Below, piece after piece: positions 46,401-55,279 of a stretch of DNA of 64,000 nt. Position numbers and translations under genes: made by a program. This DNA comes from Asterella californica (taxonomy: Eukaryota; Streptophyta; Marchantiopsida; Marchantiales; Aytoniaceae). Position 1 is the stretch's first letter, and the number at the start of each line of letters is the position of its first letter. The stretch lies in NCBI GenBank assembly GCA_036924285.1, contig JAYKYS010000015.1, forward strand, positions 1,054,001-1,118,000, in the 5' to 3' direction. The notes beneath the pieces were generated by a model. That model was not told the origin of the DNA. It made no database searches and saw only the letters and a program-made list of their open reading frames with translations.

Positions 46401-47996
46401 CCAGTGGCTTACGAAAGTCACAAGTTTTCAGAAACAGAGGCAAAATGGTCAGCTCATGAACAGGAGATGTTCGCTGTTGTTCATTGTCTGAAGCGTTGGG
46501 AGCATTATTTGTTACCAAGCAAGGTTACTGTTGTGACGAACTACGAGGATAATACATACTTTCAGAGTAAACCCCGTTTGTCCTGCAAACAGCAGAGATG
46601 GCAAGTGGAACTTGCACGTTTTGATATCGAATGGCGATATCAAAAGGGGAAGGAAAATATTCCAGCGGATGTGTTAAGCAGACGTGTCCAAGCGTTAACA
46701 ACTCAAGACACAAGTGAAGAGCTTTTGGATCGAATCAGACAAGCATTGCCAGATGATCCTCAAGCTCAACGTTGGACCAGCCAACAAGGGAGAGATCCAT
46801 TGGTACGTAATCTCTCATTTCGCAATAGCCTTTGGTTTTATAAGCAAACCAAGGTCTATGTCCCAGCTGGATCTCTACGGACACTAGTCATGCAAGAATG
46901 TCATGATTGTGAACTGGCTGGACATGGAGGGCAGAATAGAACGTTGCAACGAGTTAAAGAGCAGTTCTACTGGCCGTCCATGTTGGAGGATGTAGTCAAG
47001 TACGTGCAGACTTGCTTGACCTGTCAACAACAACGAACGGAGCGAATGAGACCTGCAGGGTTGCTGAGACCATTGCCAATACCTGATGGGCCTTGGGAGA
47101 GCATAAGTATGGACTTATGCACAGGTTTACCCGAATCAGGAGGTTTTGATGCTCTGTTAGTTGTTATAGATCGTTTCAGTAAGCAAGCTCATCTCATCCC
47201 TTGTAGGGAAGCAGTGACGTCAAGAGGTGCCGCTGAACTGTTTATACGATATGTTTTTAAGTATCATGGGATGCCTAAAGACATTGTTTCAGATCTGGAT
47301 AGGAGGTTTGTAGCTGATTTTTGGAAGGGTTTGTTTCGAAGGCTCGGAACTACCCTCAAGTTCAGTTCCTCTTATCATCCTGAAACTGATGGTCAGACGG
47401 AAAGGACGATCCAGATAGTAGAGCAAGGATTGAGAAACTATATTATGCGAGATCAGAGTGATTGGAGCGAGCACTTGGACTTGGTGGAGTTTACATATAA
47501 CAACATCAAGCACTCGAGTACAGGATTTAAACCATTTGAAGTGGTTTATCGGGGTTCTCATGCACCTTGGACTCCTATAGCTCTGGCTACCAAGGGGCAT
47601 GAAAACACAGGAAGGTCGAATCAGGATCCTCCAGATCTAGAGACTTTCATACATGTTCAGGGGACCGTGTTTCAAGAAGCCAAGAAACACATGGAGAAGG
47701 CACAACAACGGTATGCTAAGTATGCAAACCGTGGTAGGCAAGATGTACAGTTCGAAGAAGGACAGAGAGTCTGGTTGAGAACCAAGAACTTCAGAATCCC
47801 AGCAGGGGTGGATTTAGCCAAGAAGCTTCTTCCAAAGTGGGCAGGACCGTTCCTGATCGAGAAGAAGTTAGGTCCTGTGACTTATAAGTTACGTTTTCCA
47901 GCTAGTATGAAACATTATCACCCCATCATTCATGTTTCTAACTTGAAGATGTTTCGTGAAGAACTAGAGTCGTTGCCAGGAAGATATCAGAAATAG
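43467..47996 (+). CDS. gag-pol: Gag-Pol polyprotein of chromovirus
   Basis: 1509 codons from the ATG 30 bp after the primer site. Residues ~8-45 form a coiled coil, ~110-255 the retrotransposon gag fold, then a Gly/Arg-rich stretch and a CCHC knuckle (C378, C381, H386, C391). The protease has DTG at 453-455. The reverse transcriptase has PFGLSNAP near 785 and YLDD at 814-817. RNase H follows, but the catalytic Asp in the usual TDAS is Asn (N963) and the one in the usual TDN is also Asn (N1025); the final AD-LSR is kept. Integrase has H1146, H1153, C1183, C1186 and D1216, D1276, E1312 (exact D-x35-E), then a GPF module. The protein drives reverse transcription in virus-like particles and integration. 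It ends at TAG (47994-47996) just before an in-frame chromodomain. Confidence 0.96.
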   Translation: MKAVSTGMDEMQAFLKKLESRLEQVEAENKVLKADLAQAKATHEKEVEVHVPQAEQVKDLALLGEGAVDATQADKNEDGSQKAQENVAEGSSAKEGHKRKVKWAEPATPSSFNGEKSFSKFELWVTEMENYLENFDERSWFIYAVSRLEGEAKEWYGGQQRMRSLNGTTPMSTWSELKDELRRHLVPVDEATQFWLELIHLRQTGSIRQYLQRFSELVTRLHMVDRTDLLFHLKKGLQGFYASVFDSWVMFHKSEDMQDLFAFLEAAENTRERNYTVQPSKFQRGTSDGEPSRGFWRNPQGQIASSQSRGDRGRGGGRFGASGRGYPRGSQQRGVTRGPTQTRPTGSYASNAGSNQASTSGARSSGASSATPSRTIICFRCGRDGHIARECPQRSTASNVRGLAAEGTTSVEEPIEAATEAEVCAGEHLIEHGDFLPWIEVKIGNQMCCLLIDTGADVNVLDEKLVKTLGMTRTKIMSPLLVRFVQGSTTVTEKFMSVPITVGGVTRKHEFLVMSLGDTMEGILSWSWLQETKAKLDVQEGNVIVMDRWGLGQPHPLIIKERPKEPNHAARRFQRAKVAFQICTARQFGKHIKSVDEAWVAVMSKPKVETDEEERVVALPIHPDMQVLIERFSHIMPDQLPTGLPPRRALDHAIDLVPGATPTAVPSRRMSFDELTELKTQLKELVAQGILRPSISPYAAPVLFVVKKDGGIHMCTDYRALNKVTVKNKYPLPLMDETTDQLATGRYFTKLDLRSGYHQIRIKEGDEEKTAVRTRYGLFEYTVLPFGLSNAPGTFCRLMNEIFRDLLDESVIVYLDDIIIFSSTWDQHLVDVEMVFKRLEEHQLYLKKSKCSFGQESVVFLGCLIDAQGIHPNRAKIRAIVEWKRSESVHELRSFLGLATYFRRFVYQFAHKAAPLFGLLRKASKVVWNPAAERAFQELKQALTEMPLLALPKMGEPFEVHTNASQWTIGGVLMQGKHPVAYESHKFSETEAKWSAHEQEMFAVVHCLKRWEHYLLPSKVTVVTNYEDNTYFQSKPRLSCKQQRWQVELARFDIEWRYQKGKENIPADVLSRRVQALTTQDTSEELLDRIRQALPDDPQAQRWTSQQGRDPLVRNLSFRNSLWFYKQTKVYVPAGSLRTLVMQECHDCELAGHGGQNRTLQRVKEQFYWPSMLEDVVKYVQTCLTCQQQRTERMRPAGLLRPLPIPDGPWESISMDLCTGLPESGGFDALLVVIDRFSKQAHLIPCREAVTSRGAAELFIRYVFKYHGMPKDIVSDLDRRFVADFWKGLFRRLGTTLKFSSSYHPETDGQTERTIQIVEQGLRNYIMRDQSDWSEHLDLVEFTYNNIKHSSTGFKPFEVVYRGSHAPWTPIALATKGHENTGRSNQDPPDLETFIHVQGTVFQEAKKHMEKAQQRYAKYANRGRQDVQFEEGQRVWLRTKNFRIPAGVDLAKKLLPKWAGPFLIEKKLGPVTYKLRFPASMKHYHPIIHVSNLKMFREELESLPGRYQK

Positions 47997-48002
47997 CATC
48001 CA

Positions 48003-48248
48003 GTGTTAGAAGCATTACCAAGAGCTGATGATCTTGAGTTGATTGAGATAGCAGATCATCGAGCATCACCGAATCCAGATGGAGCTGGAGAACCCGTTAC
48101 TCAATACCTATGTCGTTGGACAGGTAGAGTTTCGGGATTGGTAAGTGAAGCTTGGGAGTATCTAGATGATCTAGCATTGTACAAGTTTCAAGAACCACTG
48201 CGTAGATATTTTGTGAGACGACAATCTGCAGTGGTCTCTTCCAGCTAA
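48003..48248 (+). pseudogene. Chromodomain, separated from integrase by in-frame TAG
   Basis: The same reading frame continues after the TAG at 47994-47996 and stays open to TAA at 48246-48248. The ~80 residues include YLCRWTGR, SEAWEYLDDL and a final helix, matching the chromodomain pattern (Tyr-Leu-x-x-Trp-x-Gly, Trp-Glu, Leu-x-x-Leu). Chromodomains of chromovirus integrases bind methylated histone H3 and guide insertion. No good internal start exists, so translation would need readthrough; a CAG-to-TAG mutation is the simplest explanation. Confidence 0.8.
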
Positions 48249-48643
48249 GCGGTGGATTGAATCGAGTCAGGAGAGTCATGCAAAGGGCCCTTCAAGGACA
48301 CTGGAACCGAGTAGATCTGGTCAATCTGCTCGTCTAAAGGTGGAGTTGTGGTCTGCTGACTTCTTATGATTGTCGGATGTCAATCAGGTTTAGGCTGACG
48401 CTACTATGTATATATCATAGTAAAGAGGTGGATAAAAAAAACTGACGAGTTCACCACCTGGAAGCTAGGGTTCTGTCTCACCCGAAAGCTTCACAGAATG
48501 CTCGGTAATGGAGCATAGCTCTGAGAAAGAGCTTACCTTGGATGGGGTAGTGTTTCTCTGGATTTGAGAAAGTGTTGTTATTAATGTGGTATTGCAGATA
48601 CCGCAGTTCAGTGGAAGAACTGCTTTTTCTTGGTTGGGGCGAT
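48249..48643 (+). other. 3' untranslated region and polypurine-like tract
   Basis: Non-coding spacer between the chromodomain and the 3' LTR. GGTTGGGGCGAT directly before 48644 is the best polypurine-tract candidate for plus-strand priming. Confidence 0.6.
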
Positions 48644-49574
48644 TGTAACGCCGTTTACTATATAAAGGGCGATGATTTGACAGACTTGACGTGACGGCTA
48701 CAAGGTCCGGAAATGGCTCAGAGCGAGACTAGATAATGTAGTCGCGAACCCTAAAAGTCTCACTTTGCTTAGTTTACATTGTTCACAGGCTGGTGGCTGA
48801 ACAGAGAGCAGAGAGACTGTATCCTGGAGCACAGAGAGCAGAGACTATATATCATCTAGACTACACTGAGAGCAGAATTTGGATGAACACTTGTAATTCA
48901 AGGATATCAGGAACGATTTAGTGTTGGTTTGGCAGTTAACTTGATAATTAGCTTATTGAGTAGAGAATCAGAGCGTTCAGAGTGAAGTCAAGCTTTTTGG
49001 AGAAATTCCAGTTCCGAAGTTGAATTCTCATCAGAGAATTCCAGTAGCAGGAAAGATTGCCGGTCTGAGTGTTTCTCCGAGACCTTGTCAGCAAGAAAAC
49101 GTCATGTAATGTATATGAGCCCGTGATTTGCTTTGTTATATGATAAGCAAGCTTGGATTGAGTGCCAACGTTGGATTGAAGCGTCTGGTGTGGAGTTGAC
49201 TCTATTTCGGTGTGCCTTCCTACTTCCTAGCATCCACTAGGCTTCCTAGTCTTGGCTGTGGCTCTTCAGGGTTTATTGCGTTCCGACTTAACCACCAGTA
49301 GCCGAAGCGCTGCCCAAATTTTACCAAACCCAAGCTTGGAATAGTTTCCACAGTGTTCTGAAACTTGAGATTAGTAGCAGAAGCCTGCCAAAGATTAGTT
49401 AGTTATTCCAAATCCGTCCGACGGTTATCAAATCCTTGGTGTTTATTAGTGGAAAGTGTAACGAACTGGATCTGGAGACACAAATATAGTACAAGGTCTT
49501 CAAGGAGGTTCGTTCGGCGATTCATTGGCTAGAGACGGACGACTCGACTCCGTGATCTGCGGTCGAACGTTACA
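48644..49574 (+). repeat. 3' LTR of chromovirus
   Basis: 931 bp. It differs from the 5' LTR by about 10 transitions, 3 transversions and a 2-bp deletion (in GAGGTTCGTTCGG). It is followed by TAGA (49575-49578), matching the 5' flank. Confidence 0.97.
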
Positions 49575-49866
49575 TAGAGCACTAACGTAAGTTACTGGAA
49601 GGTCAATGACCTCCGGTACTGTAGTGTGGGTGCCAAACATGAGTAGCTCGATAGTCATCTACAAAGTCTTTGCTTTAGAGCAGACTTCTCGCCGCTACTT
49701 GTAGCGGGGGTTCTTACACTAACTGAGCCCTGCCAACAAGAGGTTGGGTTCGACTGCATGATCACCGCGCTAACGTGAGTGGCAGTGCTCGAGGCAAAAT
49801 TTTTGCGGAACCAAAAAGTATCTAATAGCAATGAACTCGAGTTCGTTTATATAGATATTCATAATA

Positions 49867-50034
49867 GGAGTGTCAAAGTTGATAAGAAATATTTTTCAAT
49901 GATTGAAAGAAAAAAATAATAATTTGATAACATGTATCATGATGTAAAACCACGATTCACTCTGGGTCGTCTTTGTAAATATATTTTATGATTTTATTTT
50001 AATTTTTTTGAAAATTTTAACACGTTTACACCCC
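49867..50034 (+). mobile_element. Short MITE copy (GTGTCAAAG family)
   Basis: TA then GGAGTGTCAAAGTTG at the left; GTTTACACCCC then TA (50035-50036) at the right. At 168 bp it is about half the length of the other copies, so it carries an internal deletion. Confidence 0.6.
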
Positions 50035-50036
50035 TA

Positions 50037-53000
50037 ATAGATAATTTATTTTCATGTGTTATTTTGTCCTGTCATGAAAACAATATGACTGCACATAGTT
50101 TTTGAATGAATTTTCAAAATTATAGCCAGTTGAGAATACAAAGAATACCGGTTAGCCTCGAGCACAGTGGTGAGGGGGCAACCACCACGCTAACGTCCGG
50201 TGGTCCGTCTGCTTGAAGGGGAATGATCCTGCAGACACTAACTTTCCGCATATTTATTGATATCCACTCACTCACGAAAAGCGCACGTCTCCGGCATGCG
50301 CCAATGAGAAAGCTTATGAGGAGGAGACGATCACTGGCTCTAAACTGGTCGGCAAGAGGAGGAAACCGGACTTTCTCCATCTCCCATCATGTCTAGCCGG
50401 ATACTCACCCGGTCCGGTCTTCAGAGAAACAAACGTCACGTAGCCCCTCATGTAACGCTCACGAGCTTCAAAACAGCACAAAATATTCAATCTCAACTGC
50501 CTTCCCCTTCGAGATGTCTATTGATGGCATTTGATGCTCGTCTCGCGCCCCTAGCTCGCTATTCAATACTGTCTGAGAATGATGGGAACGCAAGCCAAAC
50601 GCACATGACGGGATAATCTCACCTACTCCAGCAAACACACAAGAGACGGACCATGGTTCCCGCGGGAAGTCACTGCGTGACTGGTCCGTCACACGTTACT
50701 GCTACTTTTACTACGACTGTACCGTGTACCTTTCGACCCCAGCTGGGCGTGGTCGACCAGCCGACTCGGGCTGTGGAGTACGATAAGCCGCACATTCCCA
50801 GCCAGTCCGGTCCCATCGCGTCCCTCTTGGCACGGCCACGAAGGATGTGACAAAATCATAGGTCCTTCTGAGGCCTTGCAGGGCTTCCAAGTGCGACACT
50901 GCGACATCTATCATATCACGTGTGTGAGAATAAAAGGCCTCCAGTGGGTATATGGTATGTTGCGCTGGGTTTTAGGCCTCTAGCTCCTGGAGAACTGGTG
51001 GCGACAGTGCGGAGTCGCAGCGGATGGGTTGGCTTGGGCTGAGGCCAGGTGAGGTGGTAGGCTTTTAGGGTTTGAGAGGGTGAGGGAGAATGACGGAGGA
51101 CAAGATGAAGAAACCGGAAAGAATCTTGAACGTGGCAGATAGATCGCGAACAGTTCCCTTGCTGTAGAGCTCCTTGCTGTAAAAGCAAGCTACTTTTCCC
51201 AACGGGACTACGGTAGTAGCACAGTACCGTATATATGTACATTCTCACAGGCCCTGCCTGACTGCCGGAAGGTTACCGGGAACATCACAGGCGTTACTTG
51301 ACTGCCTTGCCGGTGTCTCATCTTCCGTGATGTAGACGAGATAAAGATTTCCCAGATTCTAACCTCGAGAGTCGAGAGCAAGACATGTTCCACCTGAAAC
51401 CGGTCAGTTCCACCATTTTGGTCAGTTTCCGGTGCCCATCCATCTTCTGGCGTTGACGAAAGGTGAGGACTCTGTATGTCGGGAACTAATGGGAACACTC
51501 TTAATCGACTGGGTCAAGTTGGTGACCGGCAACTTCCTCCCTTCCCAATAAATATGTGTTGATGGTCAAACGGGCCTGGACTGGCTTTTACGTTTGGCGA
51601 GAACACACAGCGTCGCCGACACCACTGACTCTCTGAGAAGTTCCCAACGAAACGAGAACTCGAAAGAAAAGTTACTTCAACAACAATTATTACTTTTACC
51701 ATGACTCGTCTGGTTCCCAACAACTTCACTGCTCTTTGTGCAAACGGAGCGGCGCGCATATCGTATCAACGTATCATGCCCACCCGAGAGATTATCAGAG
51801 ATGCTAGGTAGCTTATAGGGAAAGTATAAAGAAAACCCTGTGCCACCTGGCATCCGATCCGGCACTTTGTTTCGCACACAGAGAGACCTCCTGACAGAAA
51901 GACTGAAATGCAGTAAATATATCTATTTTATACATTCGATGAGACCAAAAATAAAAATAAAAATTTAGTCTTTTCCTGAAACAAAGGTTGCGCTACACTA
52001 CTGCCTGCCCGCCGGATCAGTCGGCCGATAACTGCTCTACCGCCCATTCCCAACCAACGGAAGGCATTCTTGGCCCAGCGGATATTGGTCAGAAACTACC
52101 GTGTCCGTACACATGCGGACAGGAGAAGTGCCATAGCAATGTATTGGGCCGCTGGTGGATGTGGATCCATGGTCCCGTCAATGAGTGGCGTGCCGCAGAG
52201 CCTCGGATTCTGTCCTTCTCTCACGAGTCATCTTTCCCTTCAGATCTCCCGTACTTCTAGCGTAGGTTGCAAATGAAGCTGAAGCAAATCGCTACTGTAC
52301 AGAAAAAGAAATCACAGACCTATCTTTTCGTTACCACTCTGCTGTACTAGTTAAGAAGTGTAGAGAATGAAACTGTGTCACTGAGACATAATTTAGAACT
52401 TGGAACTTTGAAAGATCCAGTTACAGCATATTGTCATGTTTAGTTGGTTAGAGCATTCCCACCGGGCACGCAAAACACAAAATTCTTTTTGACACTGATC
52501 TTTTTAATCATTTAAAAGCTTAACATAATTTCGGATAACATAATTTTTTATTTTAAATAATTAAACTAAAAACGTTTTCTATGGCCACATCTATAGTAGA
52601 AAAAAATGGTACGATACAGCAGTGCATCGTTGAATGATAAATAATATTTGATTCATCATTAGCTATTTGACTCAAAGTTTGATTTCAAACTTCTACAAAT
52701 TTCGAAGTAGGTTTGAATATGTGAGCTTTGAAGAAGAGGGAAAAGTGTTGAAAAACTTATATCTTATATAGTTTCTAGTGTGCATAGCAGTCACGCTGGG
52801 AAGAAAACTTGTTAGAAAATATCTTTTTTGTGGGTTGCTTTCCATGCAATATTCAGATTTTAATATGCATCCAAATTGCACTTCTAGGAAAATGGAGAAA
52901 AATGATAAACTTTTAAACAGACAACCAAAATAATCATATGCAGTTGGCTGAAAACAGCCTTCAAAAAACATTTAGTGAAGAATGCAGTGTACTAAAGCGC

Positions 53001-53190
53001 ATAGTCACGGATAAAAGTACTGCTCGACAGGGTTTGCAAATTGTGACTTGTGGTCAAAGTTCTCTAAATTAACTTCACTAAATTAAAGTGTTAAATTTAA
53101 ATCATTAAATTTATAACCCACTCGGTAACTTAATTACATATGTTTATTTCAGTTATAGAAAACTCCTAAGTGACTCATGTAGAAATTTAT
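50037..53190. other. Spacer, no gene supported
   Basis: Only overlapping short frames on both strands. The stretch 50131-50160 (GTTGAGAATACAAAG, then CCGGTTAGCC) recurs inverted at 24498-24530. Confidence 0.45.
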
Positions 53191-53280
53191 TTGGTCGGGC
53201 TTGGCACAGGTTTTGTTTTATTGGTCGCACCCCTAACTTGTAAACTCGCCTTGGTCAAGCCCCATAGCAATCAAGCCAGT
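53191..53280 (+). repeat. Three TTGGTC units at 30-bp spacing, copy 1
   Basis: TTGGTC occurs at 53191, 53221 and 53251, exactly 30 bp apart. The last two units share AACTTGTAAACTCGCC and TTGGTCAAGCCCCAT, identical to the block at 54165. Confidence 0.8.
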
Positions 53281-54164
53281 CAGCTATCCTATGAGGCTAC
53301 CAGCATGGATTGTTAAAGTTTTCGTGACAACAGTCAAGCATGAGCTGTCGAAGCAGTCAACTCCAAGCGCGTGATGTGCAGACGAGCTTCAGAGGCTGAA
53401 TTGAAAGTTTGCGTGTCCGCAGGTTGGAGACTAATTAAGATTAATTCAGAGAATAATTCGATTGAACAAGGTGATTGAAGGTTCACATACTCGCAGACGA
53501 TTGAATATTAGAGAGAAGTGGGACAAAGATAATTTAGAAGAAATTGCGAATCAGTTGTATTTCTCGTGCGATGAAGTCAGAGTGAGTATACCTGCTGAGA
53601 TGAATGTTGGGTCTCGAGAATCGCTGAGTGTATTCAAAATTTGGTGAGGGTATATGGATGAATTAAGCAGCCATGATCATGATCTCCAAGGCAAGACACT
53701 GGAACAAGTTATAGAAGTTGTGATTAGACTTCGGTTAGGAGAAGAATTTGAATGGTTTGCAGAGTTCGAATGGTCCGTTGAGTGTTGGTCTTTCCTTCAC
53801 AATCAGTTCAATGCATATCAGAGGACGAAATCAATCTCTTCCTGCAGAGTTCAGGTTTGTAGATACGATTCTAGAATGAAAACCAAGAGATAGATTTGTG
53901 ATGTTGACTTACATGTAGTTGTTATAGATTTCCTTTCTCAGATACCTCTGAGGCCGATTCACGCACCGTGCAGTTTTCTTGAGTTCACTCGGAGACAGAA
54001 TCGAAGAGATACTATCATAGTAGAACCTATGGTTGAAAATGAAAGACCAATGCATGTTGAGCAAAATGTACAATATCGGATGAGAAACGGTCGAGCTGGT
54101 GAGAGGATGTGTTATTTAATTGTTACGCATGTAGTATTTTGTGATGGCAGTGTCCGAATTTTAC
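53281..54164 (+). other. Spacer between two 30-bp repeat blocks
   Basis: Two adjacent short open frames (53462-53647 and 53654-53893, plus strand) are acidic and charged, and could be scraps of one coding sequence, but no domain is recognised. The flanking direct repeats could mark a small non-autonomous LTR-type element; no primer site was found. Confidence 0.3.
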
Positions 54165-54254
54165 TTGGTCAAGCTTTGCACGATTTTTGTCTTCTTGGTC
54201 ACGCCCGTAACTTGTAAACTCGCCTTGGTCAAGCCCCATGGTAGTCGAGCACTT
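54165..54254 (+). repeat. Three TTGGTC units at 30-bp spacing, copy 2
   Basis: TTGGTC occurs at 54165, 54195 and 54225. A 31-bp core ending AAGCCCCAT is identical to copy 1, 974 bp upstream. Confidence 0.8.
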
Positions 54255-55279
54255 CTACGAGGCTATCATGGTTATAGCTTCAATCGAACATGACATTTAT
54301 GGTGCTTAGTTGGAGGGTTAAGTATGTGCAGAATGTAACATGTTCAAACCAAAGCGTATGAATGTATAGACCGTGTAAGAAGTGATATCGCTCGCGCTTA
54401 CCTCTGAAACCGAATGACTTAAGATATTTTTTGAGGATCGTCAGAATGGCAAGTTCATGCGAAAGTGATGTCGACACGAGATGAGATGAGCATGCAAGGT
54501 GGAGTATTAAGTTCGATGCTCAGTTTTTTTATCAAATCGATTGTTTGCAGTGCGAGTATTGATCATTATCTCGTTCATGTGCACCATCAATTGAGGAAGT
54601 CGAGCTTGTTCTTCCCCTAGAGTGTATTCTTGCAGACATTAGAAGATTGTTGGATGTATGTCTAACAAAGCTCGTCGTGTGATGGAACTATCCGAATTGG
54701 TGCAATCTTGAACACAACTCGCGTAACAACAGTAGCCGTTCAAGAAATATTTGAAATATATGAAAACCTGATTCATTCACAATGAAAGCATCACCATATC
54801 CGGATTGGATAACTCACAGTGGAGAAGAATTCGACATCAATGAGGATTGTCGATGTGTAACTTGTTTAAACATGGATGCAAAGTAGCTGACAGGTGCATT
54901 GTATTAAGCTTATTCATTTCGAGACGTATAAATTGTTTGAGTTTTAGAAGCATGTGCTACGAGCTGAATTATTCCGTCTGATGCGTATCTGCATCTTGTG
55001 TAGTCTTAGTTGTCTTACTACGAGTGACAGTGCCATGAGTGCAAGGAGGCTTGAAGATTATTTGAGTTTGGATTCGAGATCTTCTGCTGGACAAAGACAG
55101 GTCTACCACTTGTCTAACTACTGATGTCAATCGGTCATCCTTCTTTTATCCGACCTCAATATTTAAGGTTTATGCGACCACGAATAGACTGTGCCGCAAG
55201 CTGAAGTTCTGTGTCATGAAGGTCCAAGTCTCTGTCAATAGTATGCTTTTGATTCATCTCAAGACAAGTCGATGCAATG
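54255..55279. other. Spacer, nothing recognised
   Basis: No convincing frame or repeat. Confidence 0.4.

Larger units (their letters stand above)
42484..49574 (+). mobile_element. Complete Ty3/gypsy chromovirus
   Basis: A 7091-bp element in canonical order: LTR (42484-43416), tRNA-Met primer site, single gag-pol frame, chromodomain, short 3' untranslated region with G-rich polypurine-like GGTTGGGGCG, and LTR (48644-49574). TAGA occurs just outside both LTRs, a likely 4-bp target-site duplication. Domain order gag-protease-RT-RNase H-integrase-chromodomain places it in the Ty3/gypsy chromovirus group, which uses the chromodomain to steer integration into marked chromatin. The LTRs differ at about 13 positions plus a 2-bp gap, so the insertion is fairly recent. 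A nonsense codon and two altered RNase H residues suggest this copy is not autonomous. Confidence 0.97.

Noticed and set aside
49764..50170. Inverted repeat of CCTCGAGCAC flanking ~390 bp as transposon ends
   Set aside because: Only ~14 bp match, the flanks show no target duplication, and a different MITE with better-defined ends already lies inside.
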